A stretch of 64,000 nt of DNA from positions 124,001 to 188,000 of the forward strand of contig NZ_FNOX01000001.1 in NCBI RefSeq assembly GCF_900107155.1. The letters run 5' to 3'. The notes beneath the pieces are model-generated. The model was not told the origin of the DNA, made no database searches, and saw only the letters and a program-made list of their open reading frames with translations. Shown one piece after another: positions 16,410 to 25,428 of this stretch. The stretch comes from Pseudomonas salomonii. GTDB taxonomy: Bacteria > Pseudomonadota > Gammaproteobacteria > Pseudomonadales > Pseudomonadaceae. Position 1 is the first letter of the stretch. The number at the start of each line of letters is the position of its first letter. The translations under genes and the position numbers were made by a program.

Positions 16410-17891
16410 CTAAAGCAGTCCATGAAGGGCAAACAGTTTATTGAAGAAAGAACTGGCCAGTGTCCGGGATTCATCGCCGATTCTTACTGTGCCGTTGTCC
16501 ATCCGGGAATCCGGAAATTCTGCTCCTCCGAAACGATAGACGTCATACCGGCGCAGACGCAGTTGTCTGTCCTCTGAAGCCATTTGGGCGTACAGCTTTG
16601 GCGATGGTTTTCCGTTGACTGCGTAGTGGTGCTGCCCGTCGACTTCAATGACTACGCGCACGTCGTGGTCGAGCAAGAGTAGGAAATCCATTCGCTCGCG
16701 TACCAAAACCTTGTCAGGTCCTCTTTGATAGGAAGTTTTAGGATCGTAATGGAGGTAAACCTGTGGAATGAGCGCGGGAAGTCGATCCTGGAGAGTTGGG
16801 CCCAAGGTGCGATAGTAGGTATCAAATAGCACGGCCTCACCCACTGACCCAGTCTCACGGACTGCGGCGCTGAGCCTTCCGTACAGGCCCTTCCTAGCTA
16901 AGTCATGATCGGTGGCTCGATGGAGGTCGCTCCACCAGCCGACAAGATCATTCCAAAGAAGCCCTTTTCCGCTCAGTGCTCGATCGTAGATCAGAGCATC
17001 ATGCTCATTCTGAATCGCCAGGTTGTTGTCGATGGCGTCAGTGAAATAGATATCTGGCTTCGTATTTATCGACGCAAAAATGAGATTTTTCGGAGACCCG
17101 GCAACACCTGCCGCTCTACGCCGAACACCGTAGACTGCCCGCCGAGAGACATGCCGAGTTAACGCAACAGTAAATCCGTCTGCAGAAAACAAGTGTTCAA
17201 GTTTCGGTGCCAGCAGCACTTGCTCAGCGTCGGTCCGGCACAAGGGCGACAAGATCAATTCTATTAGGGCTATGAATCGTTGCTGTGCGCACGTCATGGC
17301 TCCGCAATGCTTCAAAGCAGTGGAGTTGGAATAGTCCTCGTTGGCGACAAAGTGTTGAATAATATCGTCGTGCAAGGTGTGAAGAAAGGTGCCTTCAGGA
17401 CCCACCATCCCCCATTCAGGATGCAAAATTTCCAGCCCGTCGAGTGGTGGCAATTCACCGAACAGAGGGTATAGCTGATCCAGCTCCGCCAGTATGGCCC
17501 GACGTGTGATGTCCGAGATACGATGTGAGTCAGGGGTGCTGAGTTCACTCAATAAGTCATCGAGATGAGCATCTTCGAATCGCTCGACCACCTTACGAGC
17601 TAGTTCTACTAGCTCAGGCATAGCGAGATGACCTATTCGTGATTTCACATAGGTGCGCTTGCTCGCGTAAGCCTCTTCTTGAATACCGTCCGCAAGACCG
17701 AGAGCAACGCACACAGCCGGTAGCTCGTATGCCTTGACCGAGTGCAGCGATGCGGCAATTTGTGCTTGCAACTGCTGCGGAGTGACGGTTTTTGAATGCA
17801 AGTGAAGGTCCCCGCAGTCGGATTGATTACAGATCTCGTAGGGAGAAGGAATATAAGGTACTGGGCGTTTTGGTGTAGGTATCCGGGTCAT
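16410..17891 (-). CDS. AbiJ-like abortive infection protein with PD-(D/E)XK-like nuclease C-terminus
   Basis: A 493-residue protein. The N-terminal 80 residues (SKTVTPQQLQAQIAASL, then a conserved GLADGIQEEAYASKR) resemble AbiJ N-terminal domain type 3. The C-terminal 110 residues have a nuclease-like core RERMDFLLLLDHDVRVVIEV, then DGQHHYA and a terminal arginine-rich helix (DRQLRLRRYDVYRFGG), as in the DUF559/Vsr-like restriction fold (D...ExD/H). Such proteins are found in defence islands and are thought to sense infection through the N-terminal domain and cleave nucleic acid. The gene is single and minus-strand, separated from the OLD gene by an IS remnant. The family assignment is by eye. 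Confidence 0.65.
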   Translation of the reverse strand: MTRIPTPKRPVPYIPSPYEICNQSDCGDLHLHSKTVTPQQLQAQIAASLHSVKAYELPAVCVALGLADGIQEEAYASKRTYVKSRIGHLAMPELVELARKVVERFEDAHLDDLLSELSTPDSHRISDITRRAILAELDQLYPLFGELPPLDGLEILHPEWGMVGPEGTFLHTLHDDIIQHFVANEDYSNSTALKHCGAMTCAQQRFIALIELILSPLCRTDAEQVLLAPKLEHLFSADGFTVALTRHVSRRAVYGVRRRAAGVAGSPKNLIFASINTKPDIYFTDAIDNNLAIQNEHDALIYDRALSGKGLLWNDLVGWWSDLHRATDHDLARKGLYGRLSAAVRETGSVGEAVLFDTYYRTLGPTLQDRLPALIPQVYLHYDPKTSYQRGPDKVLVRERMDFLLLLDHDVRVVIEVDGQHHYAVNGKPSPKLYAQMASEDRQLRLRRYDVYRFGGAEFPDSRMDNGTVRIGDESRTLASSFFNKLFALHGLL

Positions 17892-18084
17892 CGGACGCCG
17901 ATATTGGCGAACGTAAACTCGTTGAGTATGGGATCGAACCTCTTCATCGAGTTCCTCCTACGTTTAACCGGAGGTTGCTGTTGCCGACCGGCTCCCCGGC
18001 TCCTCGCCGACTCACAACGGTGAGCAATGAGGGGCAAACTCTCCCTTGGCTATCGTTCTGCTGATTATCACAGGAATACGGCTC

Positions 18085-18294
18085 ATGAGTATTGATAGAA
18101 CGACGCAACTGGTCAGTACAAGAAGTGAAGAAAATGCGAATTTGTTACTCAGGGTGGGCTAGACGCTTCTGCTCATAGCTGATCGGAGTGAGGGCGATCA
18201 TCAATGGCTGATTTATCAGTTTGGGTGGCAGCGAGAGGGCGATCCTCCCGAAGTAACTTTTACAGGTGTTGAAGGGGGGCCAGATCCGTTTTAG
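18085..18294 (+). pseudogene. Small ICE-type gene interrupted by an amber codon
   Basis: From ATG 18085 (AGGA 9 nt upstream) one frame runs 69 codons to TAG 18292 with a single internal TAG at 18160. The two halves, MSIDRTTQLVSTRSEE... and TLLLIADRSEGDHQWLIY, join as one protein, with the stop standing where a Trp (RVGWTLLL) is expected from related small ICE proteins. A single TGG to TAG change would explain it. Function unknown. It lies just outside the defence genes and probably belonged to the ICE backbone. Confidence 0.6.
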
Positions 18295-18473
18295 CTATAT
18301 CGCTTAGCTTTAGGGGATTCACATAGCGTAACGGTCGGAGTCAAAATGACTGCTGGGGGTTGAGTCGCCCTAGACCATTGCGGCTGCCAGTCGCGCGCAC
18401 GAATCAGCTACGGCCGGGCTCAGACTTATCATGATGTCCGCTATCCCTGACGCTCGAAGCCTGAAGTGAATGT

Positions 18474-19394
18474 TCAGTCGAAAGGCTTCATCGGTTCGTC
18501 GATTGAACGGATGTTGTAACAGTCATCACATAGCCTTAGCGTACCAGGACCAGCAGCAACTGGATTGATTAGAGCGAAATCACGGGCAGGCTCATCTGCA
18601 CAAATCCCGCAAGCATCAGAACTCTTTGCTGCCGCAATAGCTGCTTTCGTCATTGCCGCCTGCTGGGGATTCCACTCGCGTAGAGAAGCGAACCATTCTG
18701 GCGTGTGTGGACGAAGTAAAGTGGGGGCAGTAGGCTCCAGCAATCCTCTACGCTCTAGCCAACCAGTTGCCGCCGCAATTCGCTGAGCGTGCAGATGCGC
18801 CAGTCGCTCGTACAGCTCGATTTTTAGGGCAAAATAGTTTCGAGGGTGAAGAGCATGAACGGCTACATACCCTGCATGATTCATGACAAACCGGTTTGGC
18901 CCTCGCTCATTGTCTGCAAGTAGTCCTTCGCAATATGTCTGTTTGCGTAGATCCGAGCCATCGAACCCGTCCATCAGAGCGGCATGGTACTGCCAGGAAT
19001 TCCTTACGAGTTCATCCGACCAAAGATCCAGATACCTTGATGAGCGCAGAGCTTGCACCAGATGAGCATCTCCATCCTGATGCTCCACAAGGTAAGCATC
19101 TATATCGTTGAGCGATTCTATCTGCGGAGCTAGTTTGCGAGCTTCCTGTAAGAGTTTGTTGGTCGAGTCTCGCATGGCCTGAACGTTATCAGTATCTTCC
19201 CGCCATTGCGTCTCTTCACCTGCCGGAAGATTTCTAAGCACTCCAGATACTTCAATCAACATGGCACTCCTTAAAAGCTCTCCTGGGTGGCAAAAAACAG
19301 CATCTGTCACGAGGTCTCTGCCGGCTTTCCGGTAGGCCTGCGCGACTAGTCGTGAACAAAATTGTCTTCTTCCTGCCGCGAAACCAGCCAACAC
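18474..19394 (-). pseudogene. YiiX/NlpC-P60-like cysteine peptidase, N-terminally truncated
   Basis: The 306-residue frame begins with GTG/TTG codons and no ribosome site; upstream it stays open only to a TAG 27 nt further, with coding-like residues AISGAAKSVLAG in between. The visible start, RRQFCSRLVAQAYRKAG then DAVFCHPGEL, is the second half of a permuted papain-like (YiiX type) domain whose His-bearing first half should precede it and is absent. The C-terminus carries two CxxC pairs (CGICADE, LCDDCYN), probably zinc-binding. The gene has therefore lost its 5' end, with the break near 19420. Its original role is unknown. Confidence 0.6.
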
Positions 19395-19503
19395 ACTCTT
19401 CGCTGCACCGGAAATGGCCTAGGTACGACCAAGTCCTTCCTCGCAGCGGTGCGGGTTAGGAGGACGCCCATTTTCGTGTCCGCGAAAACAAAGGAATTAC
19501 GAC

Positions 19504-20118
19504 ATGGAAATCGCAACCAAAATGCCCGCCTTGCTCACTGCCATGGCCTTATTGACGTCCGTTAACATTGCTGTTGCAGAACCGAGTCTCTGGGTAGCTG
19601 CCGACCGAGTGGCGCGTCATACCTGTCCATCCGTTAAATGTGGGGTTGCTGGTCAGCTAATGTTCCGCGAAGGCGTCGAGGATTTGGAGACGAAAGGCGC
19701 GTGGGTCCGCGTAACCAAGCCCTACTCAGCTTCTTGCTCGGGTGGCTTCAGTGAATACGTGAAGAGCGGTAACTCCGCGTGCGTCGCCAGCAACGGCATC
19801 AATAACGGGATGTTCGCAGAGTGGGTGCCTACAAAGTCGCTTACAAAAGACAGACCTGCAGACCCAAGGGAGGGAGCTTCCGGTGACGACGTACTGGTCA
19901 AAAACTCGGATGATTACCCTCTCTACCCCGCCCAGTTCACCAAAGCAACCCGTGAGCTTATAGACAACGGCACCTGCACTGCCGGTGACTTCGAAGAAAT
20001 CGGTGGGTGGATGGCATCGCCTGTCAAAGGTGAAGGTATGTATTTCATGTACTGCGGCGGCATGACCACAGCCAATCGACTTTACCTCGACGTGCGTTCG
20101 GGCAAAGTGAGCCGCTAG
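19504..20118 (+). CDS. Secreted SH3-domain protein
   Basis: A 204-residue protein with signal peptide (LLTAMALLTSVNIAVA) and a bacterial SH3-type domain (ADRVARHTCPSVKCGVAGQL) at about residues 30-115, with four cysteines that could pair. AAAGGAATT precedes the ATG. Proteins of this form are common accessory genes in Pseudomonas ICEs; their partner and role are not known to me. A periplasmic or cell-wall-binding function is inferred from the SH3 domain. It is the first of a run of small plus-strand genes. Confidence 0.75.
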   Translation: MEIATKMPALLTAMALLTSVNIAVAEPSLWVAADRVARHTCPSVKCGVAGQLMFREGVEDLETKGAWVRVTKPYSASCSGGFSEYVKSGNSACVASNGINNGMFAEWVPTKSLTKDRPADPREGASGDDVLVKNSDDYPLYPAQFTKATRELIDNGTCTAGDFEEIGGWMASPVKGEGMYFMYCGGMTTANRLYLDVRSGKVSR

Positions 20119-20259
20119 CCGGCTCTAAACAGAAACCACTTGCATGCCGAAGTGGATAGGAAAACGCACCAGGTACATCCAAGCCCCGCCGTCAACATGG
20201 GGCCAGGTGCGTAGGAAAGGAAAGCTTTTCGATCCTCAAGACCGCGTAGGAGAACTCAC

Positions 20260-20469
20260 ATGCCAGCAATTACCGACCCTCACACAGGGCTGATCAGTTT
20301 CCAAAAGGCGCTGCTCAGCGGTACTATCAAGCCCAAGCGTTGCAAGGACGGCAGCTCCTACCGTGCGTATGGAGACTTTCGCGGCGAACGAATCGACGTT
20401 CGCAGCACTACCCAATCAGGCGCCGAAAGCAAGTGGCGCGAGAAGGCAAACCACAAAGCTAACGAGTAG
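20260..20469 (+). CDS. Small hypothetical protein, 69 aa
   Basis: A basic, soluble 69-residue protein (PHTGLISFQKALLSGTIKPK, YGDFRGERIDVR) with AGGAG 7 nt before the ATG, which supports translation. No family recognised. It lies between the SH3 protein and a small membrane protein, all plus strand with short gaps, so they may share a transcript. Confidence 0.55.
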   Translation: MPAITDPHTGLISFQKALLSGTIKPKRCKDGSSYRAYGDFRGERIDVRSTTQSGAESKWREKANHKANE

Positions 20470-20499
20470 GCAGCAAAAAGCACTCAAAAGGATGCAGCA

Positions 20500-20760
20500 A
20501 TGAGAAACGAAAAAGCCCACCTACTGAAAGTTGAGGCGCAATTACGCAAAGCGTATAGATCTGCATTTTTCTGCGGCGTGCTAGTTGTTTTCGCGATGAT
20601 GGCCATCGTTATGTTGGGTTTGGCCGCTGAACAACCAATGGACCAAAAAGCCATTGCCGAAGGCTGGGCACCTCTTATCATGCTGATGGCAGCAATCTCG
20701 GGCATTTGTCATTTTTTTCACGGGGTGGTTAAGAACAAAATCCAGAGTCTGGATCAATGA
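20500..20760 (+). CDS. Small two-helix membrane protein, 86 aa
   Basis: An 86-residue protein with two hydrophobic helices (FFCGVLVVFAMMAIVMLGLA at about 24-43 and LIMLMAAISGICHFF at about 58-73) and basic ends. AAAAGGA precedes the ATG. It begins 30 nt after the preceding 69-residue gene. No family recognised; inner membrane location is inferred from the helices. Confidence 0.55.
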   Translation: MRNEKAHLLKVEAQLRKAYRSAFFCGVLVVFAMMAIVMLGLAAEQPMDQKAIAEGWAPLIMLMAAISGICHFFHGVVKNKIQSLDQ

Positions 20761-20919
20761 ATAGACCGCAGACCAGCAGTATGCCATTTAGCGGCCTTTG
20801 CCAGTACACACGCGGTTAAGTCAGCTGGAGCTGAGGGAGTCGGAAACCCTCAACGAGGACTACGAAATAAATGCCTCATCATGATCACCGCGAATACCGC
20901 ACCTACATGAGGCAACACC

Positions 20920-21144
20920 ATGAAAACATTTGTTTAAGACGATGGCCGCTTGATCGGCGTGATTGAACACAAGGTCGAAGTACCCTACTGGACCCCCTAT
21001 GGTCGCCAGGTGCAGATCCGTCCTGAGTACGAGTTCATTGACACTGGTGAGCGTCTTGGTACCAACGAATCAGCTCCTGGCTCGACCATCGAGGAGCAGG
21101 CGCCCCTAGGCGCGAGGGCCCTGGAGCCGCTATTCAACAAATAG
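20920..21144 (+). pseudogene. Small gene interrupted by an ochre codon
   Basis: The ATG at 20920 begins MKTFV, then TAA at 20935, then the same frame continues DDGRLIGVIEHKVEVPYW to a stop at 21142. The fit across the stop (MKTFV-x-DDGRLIG) suggests a CAA or similar codon mutated to TAA. Protein reinitiation could start at TTG 20950, but no ribosome site is there. Function unknown. The stop codon lies inside the hairpin that follows. Confidence 0.55.
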
Positions 21145-21158
21145 TTGAATAGCGGCTC
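21124..21158. terminator. Perfect 15-bp hairpin at gene end
   Basis: GAGCCGCTATTCAAC (21124-21138) pairs perfectly with 21144-21158 around the 5-nt loop AAATA. It overlaps the last codons of the preceding broken gene. No strong T-tract follows, so it may work as an mRNA-end stabiliser or a Rho-assisted stop. Confidence 0.5.
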
Positions 21159-21214
21159 ACTGATTGCTATTATTTGATCAACGCATATGGTTAACCATGT
21201 GCCTACCTTCCGAG

Positions 21215-21252
21215 GCCCGCTTGCGAGAAATCGCTGCGGGCTTTCGTGTTTT
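21215..21252 (+). terminator. Intrinsic terminator with GNRA loop
   Basis: GCCCGC (21215-21220) pairs with GCGGGC (21236-21241), with an inner GCGA/TCGC stem closed by a GAAA tetraloop, followed by TTTCGTGTTTTT. It is a conventional rho-independent terminator for the plus-strand small genes upstream, and ends 23 nt before the DUF3800 start. Confidence 0.75.
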
Positions 21253-21274
21253 TGGCATAGGGAAATCACTCGGC

Positions 21275-22147
21275 ATGCATTATGTCGCTTACCTGGATGA
21301 GTTTGGCCACGTCGGTCAGTACGTCGCTCGGAACCACCCCAAGTACAAAACCAGCCCTGTATTTGGCCTCGGCGGCATGCTTATCCCTGCCCATGAAGTG
21401 CGCGAGTTCGCGATTTACTTCTACAAACTAAAGTGCCAGCTGCTGTCCTACGACCTGGTGCACGACAACCCCGGCAATCTGCCGGCGTACCAGTGGGAAA
21501 AAAAGGGCTCGCAGCTGTACGCGCCCAGGAACGTTCAAAAGTACAAAGAGTTAAGACGCTCGACCTTCCGACTGCTAACCCATATCAAGGGTATCAAGGG
21601 GCATGTGTTCTACACCGGGGAACATAAGACCACCGACCCTGATGCGCATGACTCGACTGAGACGTTCAAGCGGCAGCTGTTGCAGTCCGTGCGCAAAATT
21701 GACCGTTTCTGCGCTAAGGAAGGCTCGACGTTTATCCTGGTGTTGGATGAGCAGAAAGCCGGCAACGAGTGGCGTGAGCGCAACGTTGAAGCCTGTACGT
21801 TGGCCATGTTCGAAGATGCCTCCGAAAAATGCCGCACGATGATTGAGCCGCCGTTGCAGGGAGAAAGCTACCTGTTCCAGACTTTGCAGTGCGCAGACTG
21901 GCTTTGTGGCTTAATCGGTCGCCTGACCGCGCTGAGCGTGGCACCGGATGAGTACCCAGATTGGCAGTTGTTCGACACCTACTTTGCGGAGCGGTTAAGC
22001 GTCGTGGCATTGCCGTGCAGCGGGTTGGAGCATCAGAAGACCGCAGACATTCCTGCTGAAGAAGCAGGTGAAGCCATGCCGGATGCCGAAGGTCCGCTGG
22101 TGGGGATGCAAAGCGATGTGGACGGTCCTCACTCCCCAGGGCAGTGA
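21275..22147 (+). CDS. DUF3800 family protein
   Basis: A 290-residue protein read from MHYVAYLDEFG (ATG 21275). The opening YLDEFG with the first acidic pair, the internal LVLDEQ, and the late CADWLCGL match DUF3800, a predicted RNase H-fold nuclease-like family common on mobile elements and in defence loci. The C-terminal 40 residues are an acidic, low-complexity tail (AEEAGEAMPDAEGPLVGM). The substrate is unknown. A prepilin peptidase gene follows after 52 nt on the same strand. Confidence 0.75.
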   Translation: MHYVAYLDEFGHVGQYVARNHPKYKTSPVFGLGGMLIPAHEVREFAIYFYKLKCQLLSYDLVHDNPGNLPAYQWEKKGSQLYAPRNVQKYKELRRSTFRLLTHIKGIKGHVFYTGEHKTTDPDAHDSTETFKRQLLQSVRKIDRFCAKEGSTFILVLDEQKAGNEWRERNVEACTLAMFEDASEKCRTMIEPPLQGESYLFQTLQCADWLCGLIGRLTALSVAPDEYPDWQLFDTYFAERLSVVALPCSGLEHQKTADIPAEEAGEAMPDAEGPLVGMQSDVDGPHSPGQ

Positions 22148-22199
22148 TGGTGGGAAGAGAGCCAGGCCACGCCTGTGAATGGCGCTTAGGAGGATTAGC

Positions 22200-22928
22200 G
22201 TGTACGAATTCTTCCCAATGGGCCTGTTCCTGTTAGGACTGCTGGGCGGCCTACCGGTCAGCGCCGTGGTGGTGCGATTGCCTTATGCGGTGGAGCGCCA
22301 GTGGCTGCTCGATGCGTCGGAGACATTGGGCATTGCGCGAAACCCTGATGGCCCGGGCCAACTCGGTTTGGCATGGCGACCGGATCACTTCAGCCTGCGC
22401 GTGGGGCTGACCATGCTGGCCATGGGTCTGCTCGCGGGCTGGGCTGGGCTGCATTATGGGGTGGGCCCGGCCGCGTTCGCGGCCATGGTCCTGGTGGCTG
22501 GGTTGTTGACTTTGAGCCTGATTGACCTTGAACACCAGCTGCTGCCCGACGTGCTGGTGTTGCCGCTGCTGTGGTTGGGATTGATCGTCAATAGCGTTGA
22601 GCTGTTCACCTCGTTGACCAGTGCAGTGTGGGGAACCGTTGGAGGCTACTTGGTGCTGTGGCTTTTACGTGGCGTTAGTAAGCTGTTCAGCGATACCGAG
22701 GGCATGGGTCAAGGCGATCTTAAGCTGTTGGCCATGCTCGGCGCCTGGGGGGGCTGGCAGATCCTGCCAGGCGTGCTTTTGATGTCGACCCTGGCCGCAA
22801 CGGTGTTTTTTGGCGTAGGGATGGTGACGGGTAAAATCGATCGCAAAAGCCCTCAACCTTTCGGCCCATTCCTGGCCGGTGCGGGCTGGCTCGCGCTCAT
22901 GTACACGCCGGATTGGACCGTAATTTAA
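22200..22928 (+). CDS. Prepilin peptidase (A24 family), lacking the N-methylase part
   Basis: A 242-residue polytopic inner-membrane aspartyl protease that removes type IV prepilin leader peptides. The start is GTG 22200, with AGGAGG 6 nt upstream. The two catalytic aspartates are in LSLIDLEHQLLPD (about residue 107) and GMGQGDLKLLAMLGAW (GxGD, about 170). The paired cysteines of the PilD methylase domain are absent, as in short peptidases of conjugative type IV pili. Many ICEs of this class carry pil genes for mate recruitment, but no pilin operon is in this window. Confidence 0.85.
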   Translation: MYEFFPMGLFLLGLLGGLPVSAVVVRLPYAVERQWLLDASETLGIARNPDGPGQLGLAWRPDHFSLRVGLTMLAMGLLAGWAGLHYGVGPAAFAAMVLVAGLLTLSLIDLEHQLLPDVLVLPLLWLGLIVNSVELFTSLTSAVWGTVGGYLVLWLLRGVSKLFSDTEGMGQGDLKLLAMLGAWGGWQILPGVLLMSTLAATVFFGVGMVTGKIDRKSPQPFGPFLAGAGWLALMYTPDWTVI

Positions 22929-22941
22929 CCGCCTGTGGCCA

Positions 22942-23919
22942 TCAGTATTTCACTTTGTAGGTGGGGGAGTCTTCCGGCCGCTGGCCGCGCCGATCATAGA
23001 GGCGCGTCGTACTGATATTGGCATGGCCCAGCCAAACTTGGACCTTGGCGATATCGGCGTCATGCTCAAGCGCATTGGTCGCGGCTGTGGCCCGCAGACC
23101 GTGTACGCCCAACCCGTCAACGTCGATGCCCGCCGCCTGTGCCCAATGGGCCACGACCTTGTAGATGCCGTTACCCGTAACTGCCCCGCCGGCGGTGCGA
23201 CCGCGGATTGAGCGAAACAGCGGGCCATTGCCTGGCTCGCGTAGAGTGTCGCGCTCCAGGTACTCATGAATCCGTTCAGCCGCGACCGGGTGCAGCGGCA
23301 AATAGCGGGTTTTACCGCCCTTCCCTCTTACCTGCAGGTGTTTGATACCGCGCCGGTCCTGCATATCACCAGTCATCAGTTGCGCGGCTTCCTCACGGCG
23401 CAAGCCGTGGTACAGCAGCACCGCCAAAATGGCGCGGTCGCGCATCCCCTTCAACGTCGAGTCATCCGGCGCCGTCAGCAGCATTTTAGCTTGGTCGTCA
23501 CCGAGTGCCGGCGTCTTGCCCTCGTTGGTTTCAATCCTGGGCCGTTTGACACCATGCACGGGGTTACCGCCGGCAATGGCGTTGTTCTCCAGGAGGTGAT
23601 CAAACAAGCTGGCCAGCGCCGCTAGTTTGCGCCGGACCGTGGCCCCTGCCAGGCCCCGCGTTTCCAGCTGGGCGCGCCAGGCCAACACGTGCGCACGGGT
23701 AACTGCGCGGAATTCATCGGCGCCGGTGAGCCCGACAAATCCGCAGAAGTCTTCCAGGTCGTTTTGATAAGCGCGTCGGGTGCGTGGGTTGTCGATATTG
23801 GCGAACCATTCCACGGCTGCCGGCACGCTGGCCAACTGCTGGAATTCAACGGCGCTCAGACGGCGTTCGCCGATCGGCAACAGCACGGCGGTGGACTGGG
23901 GGGGATTGAGTTCATTCAT
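22942..23919 (-). CDS. Tyrosine recombinase (XerD-like integrase)
   Basis: A 325-residue site-specific recombinase. The N-terminal SAM-like domain (residues about 30-125) is followed by the catalytic domain with Arg in YHGLRREE, Lys in [14 protein letters not shown] for the HxxR box, LGHANIST, and the nucleophile Tyr in TTRLYDRR. All catalytic residues are present. It overlaps the GNAT gene by 4 nt. It is not next to a tRNA, so it is more likely a resolvase-type or accessory recombinase of the ICE than its main integrase. Confidence 0.88.
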   Translation of the reverse strand: MNELNPPQSTAVLLPIGERRLSAVEFQQLASVPAAVEWFANIDNPRTRRAYQNDLEDFCGFVGLTGADEFRAVTRAHVLAWRAQLETRGLAGATVRRKLAALASLFDHLLENNAIAGGNPVHGVKRPRIETNEGKTPALGDDQAKMLLTAPDDSTLKGMRDRAILAVLLYHGLRREEAAQLMTGDMQDRRGIKHLQVRGKGGKTRYLPLHPVAAERIHEYLERDTLREPGNGPLFRSIRGRTAGGAVTGNGIYKVVAHWAQAAGIDVDGLGVHGLRATAATNALEHDADIAKVQVWLGHANISTTRLYDRRGQRPEDSPTYKVKY

Positions 23920-24467
23920 CGTATGCCCGGCCCTGCAGGTCGACCTGCCGCATGTTCACTGGCGACCCATTCCCAATATTTACGGTGGGAGCGGTCGTTT
24001 ACAGATTCCGGCACCAGGTGCTGCCAGCGTTGCTGTTCCAGGATTTGTCGCTCGTCGCCGCGCAGCTCCTCACCGAGCACGGCGCCGGCCGCTGCGAATC
24101 GCCGGCGAGCCCGGTACCAGAAACCATCGGATGAGGTGCACTGATCCAGCGGCACAATGGGCACCTGGTGCGTGCGCCACAGCTGCCACAGCACGGCAAG
24201 GCCGATGCCCTGCCCCCGCTGTGCCCGTTCGATTTCGAGCATGTTGATGTACACGCGATCGCCCAGCGGACTGAGGCCGTAATCGACGTGGCCAACCGGG
24301 TGGCCACCGACCTCGATGTTGTCCAGGTAGTCGGTACCGGGAAACACGAAACTGCCCCGGGGGGATTCGCTGCGTAGGTTGACCAACTGTACGCCGCTGG
24401 CCAACGCATCCAGGCGGACGATTTGGCGGCGCTGGTAGAAATCGCGCAGCGGGTCGAATTGCGACAT
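23916..24467 (-). CDS. GNAT-family N-acetyltransferase-like protein
   Basis: A 183-residue protein read from MSQFDPLRD (ATG 24465-24467). The acetyl-CoA binding signature is [17 protein letters not shown] (about residues 92-108), after a beta strand [11 protein letters not shown]. The C-terminus has an extra basic helix ([14 protein letters not shown]). It is coupled to the integrase by a 4-nt overlap. The substrate cannot be told from sequence. Confidence 0.7.
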   Translation of the reverse strand: MSQFDPLRDFYQRRQIVRLDALASGVQLVNLRSESPRGSFVFPGTDYLDNIEVGGHPVGHVDYGLSPLGDRVYINMLEIERAQRGQGIGLAVLWQLWRTHQVPIVPLDQCTSSDGFWYRARRRFAAAGAVLGEELRGDERQILEQQRWQHLVPESVNDRSHRKYWEWVASEHAAGRPAGPGIR

Positions 24468-24493
24468 AGGGCGATCCTCACGGTGGCCAGGTT

Positions 24494-24856
24494 TCAAATT
24501 CGGTTGATGTACTGGTTAGCCGGAACCGTTCCAGAGCCGTAACCTTCGACAAACAATGTCCAGTGTGTGGCCTGTTGTTTGCTGTCCGGTGCAAAGGAGC
24601 GGTGGACCTTACCCGAGGCCAGGTGAGAATTCCCTTTGTCCCACACGATATGGTCACCCTTGCGAATAGTCTTCGCAGGGTGACGCTCAACGGTCAGCGT
24701 GAGCCCGGAACTGTCGGTCATGTCAATATCAAGCGGATGATGACACTGAGTGCAGGTCCAGGTCCGTCTATCAACGTCGATGGCACCACTGCTGTTGTTA
24801 TGACCATTCGGGCAGGAGTAGTGCGAATCGTAGGACGGAGCGATGTAAAACGTCAT
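24494..24856 (-). CDS. Zinc-ribbon protein, ICE hypothetical
   Basis: A 120-residue protein with CPNGHNN and CTQCHHP, a likely single zinc ribbon at residues 15-40, followed by a small beta-rich domain (GDHIVWDKGNSH, HWTLFVEGYG). It precedes the GNAT and integrase genes by 26 nt on the same strand, suggesting one operon. No function recognised. Confidence 0.6.
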   Translation of the reverse strand: MTFYIAPSYDSHYSCPNGHNNSSGAIDVDRRTWTCTQCHHPLDIDMTDSSGLTLTVERHPAKTIRKGDHIVWDKGNSHLASGKVHRSFAPDSKQQATHWTLFVEGYGSGTVPANQYINRI

Positions 24857-25075
24857 GTCGAGCCTTCCAGGGCTATTAGGGTGATAACGTATTTTATCAG
24901 GACTTATGGAGGCGCGAGCATCACGGCCGTTTTTGTCGATAAGTGACCATTAGACGATCTTTATTGCCATTAAGGGCAAAAGCGGGTTGACCAGCATTGA
25001 AATTGTTTTGACGGACGGGAGGGGGGCAAATCGGTCAGCAGAGGTCGACCAGATGAGTGTAGGTTGCGAGGGGTT

Positions 25076-25099
25076 GCCTCGGCCGGAGCTGGCCGAGGC
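25076..25099. terminator. GC-rich hairpin with adjacent A/T run
   Basis: GCCTCGGCC (25076-25084) and GGCCGAGGC (25091-25099) form a perfect 9-bp stem with a 6-nt loop, next to a run of six A on the plus strand. It stands 3' of the minus-strand 48-residue gene. The T-run lies on the 5' side for that strand, so it is not a textbook terminator. Confidence 0.4.
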
Positions 25100-25151
25100 A
25101 AAAAACTACTGGATGGGACAGGATTCTGCACGGGGTTAGGTCCCTTGCAAA

Positions 25152-25298
25152 TTAACCCTCTTCCCAGTGAACATAAGGAATAGTGCAGCCATCATCTGCA
25201 CGACATGGCTGAGTGAAAGGATTTTTGCCGGCAGCCGATGCATTAGCGCCGAAGCAAAAAGCTAACAAAGCGGAAAAAAAGATATAGCGCAGTTTCAT
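25152..25298 (-). CDS. Small secreted protein, 48 aa
   Basis: A short gene with a clear ribosome site (GGGAGAG, 6 nt before ATG 25296-25298). It encodes a signal peptide (MKLRYIFFSALLAFCFGANA) ending in an Ala-x-Ala motif, and a mature peptide of about 26 residues with two cysteines (QPCRADDGCTIPYVHW) that could form one disulfide. It ends in TAA at 25152. No family recognised. It lies 130 nt from another small exported gene on the same strand. Confidence 0.6.
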   Translation of the reverse strand: MKLRYIFFSALLAFCFGANASAAGKNPFTQPCRADDGCTIPYVHWEEG

Positions 25299-25428
25299 AA
25301 GTCTCTCCCTGAGCGAAATTGCTCGTACCTAGCCTAAAAGTAATCCAAAAACTCGCAAGCGCGTGCCTGATCCTCGCAGAGCAGACACTCGATCACCAGG
25401 AACATATCGTCCAGCCGTCCCGCCGCGT

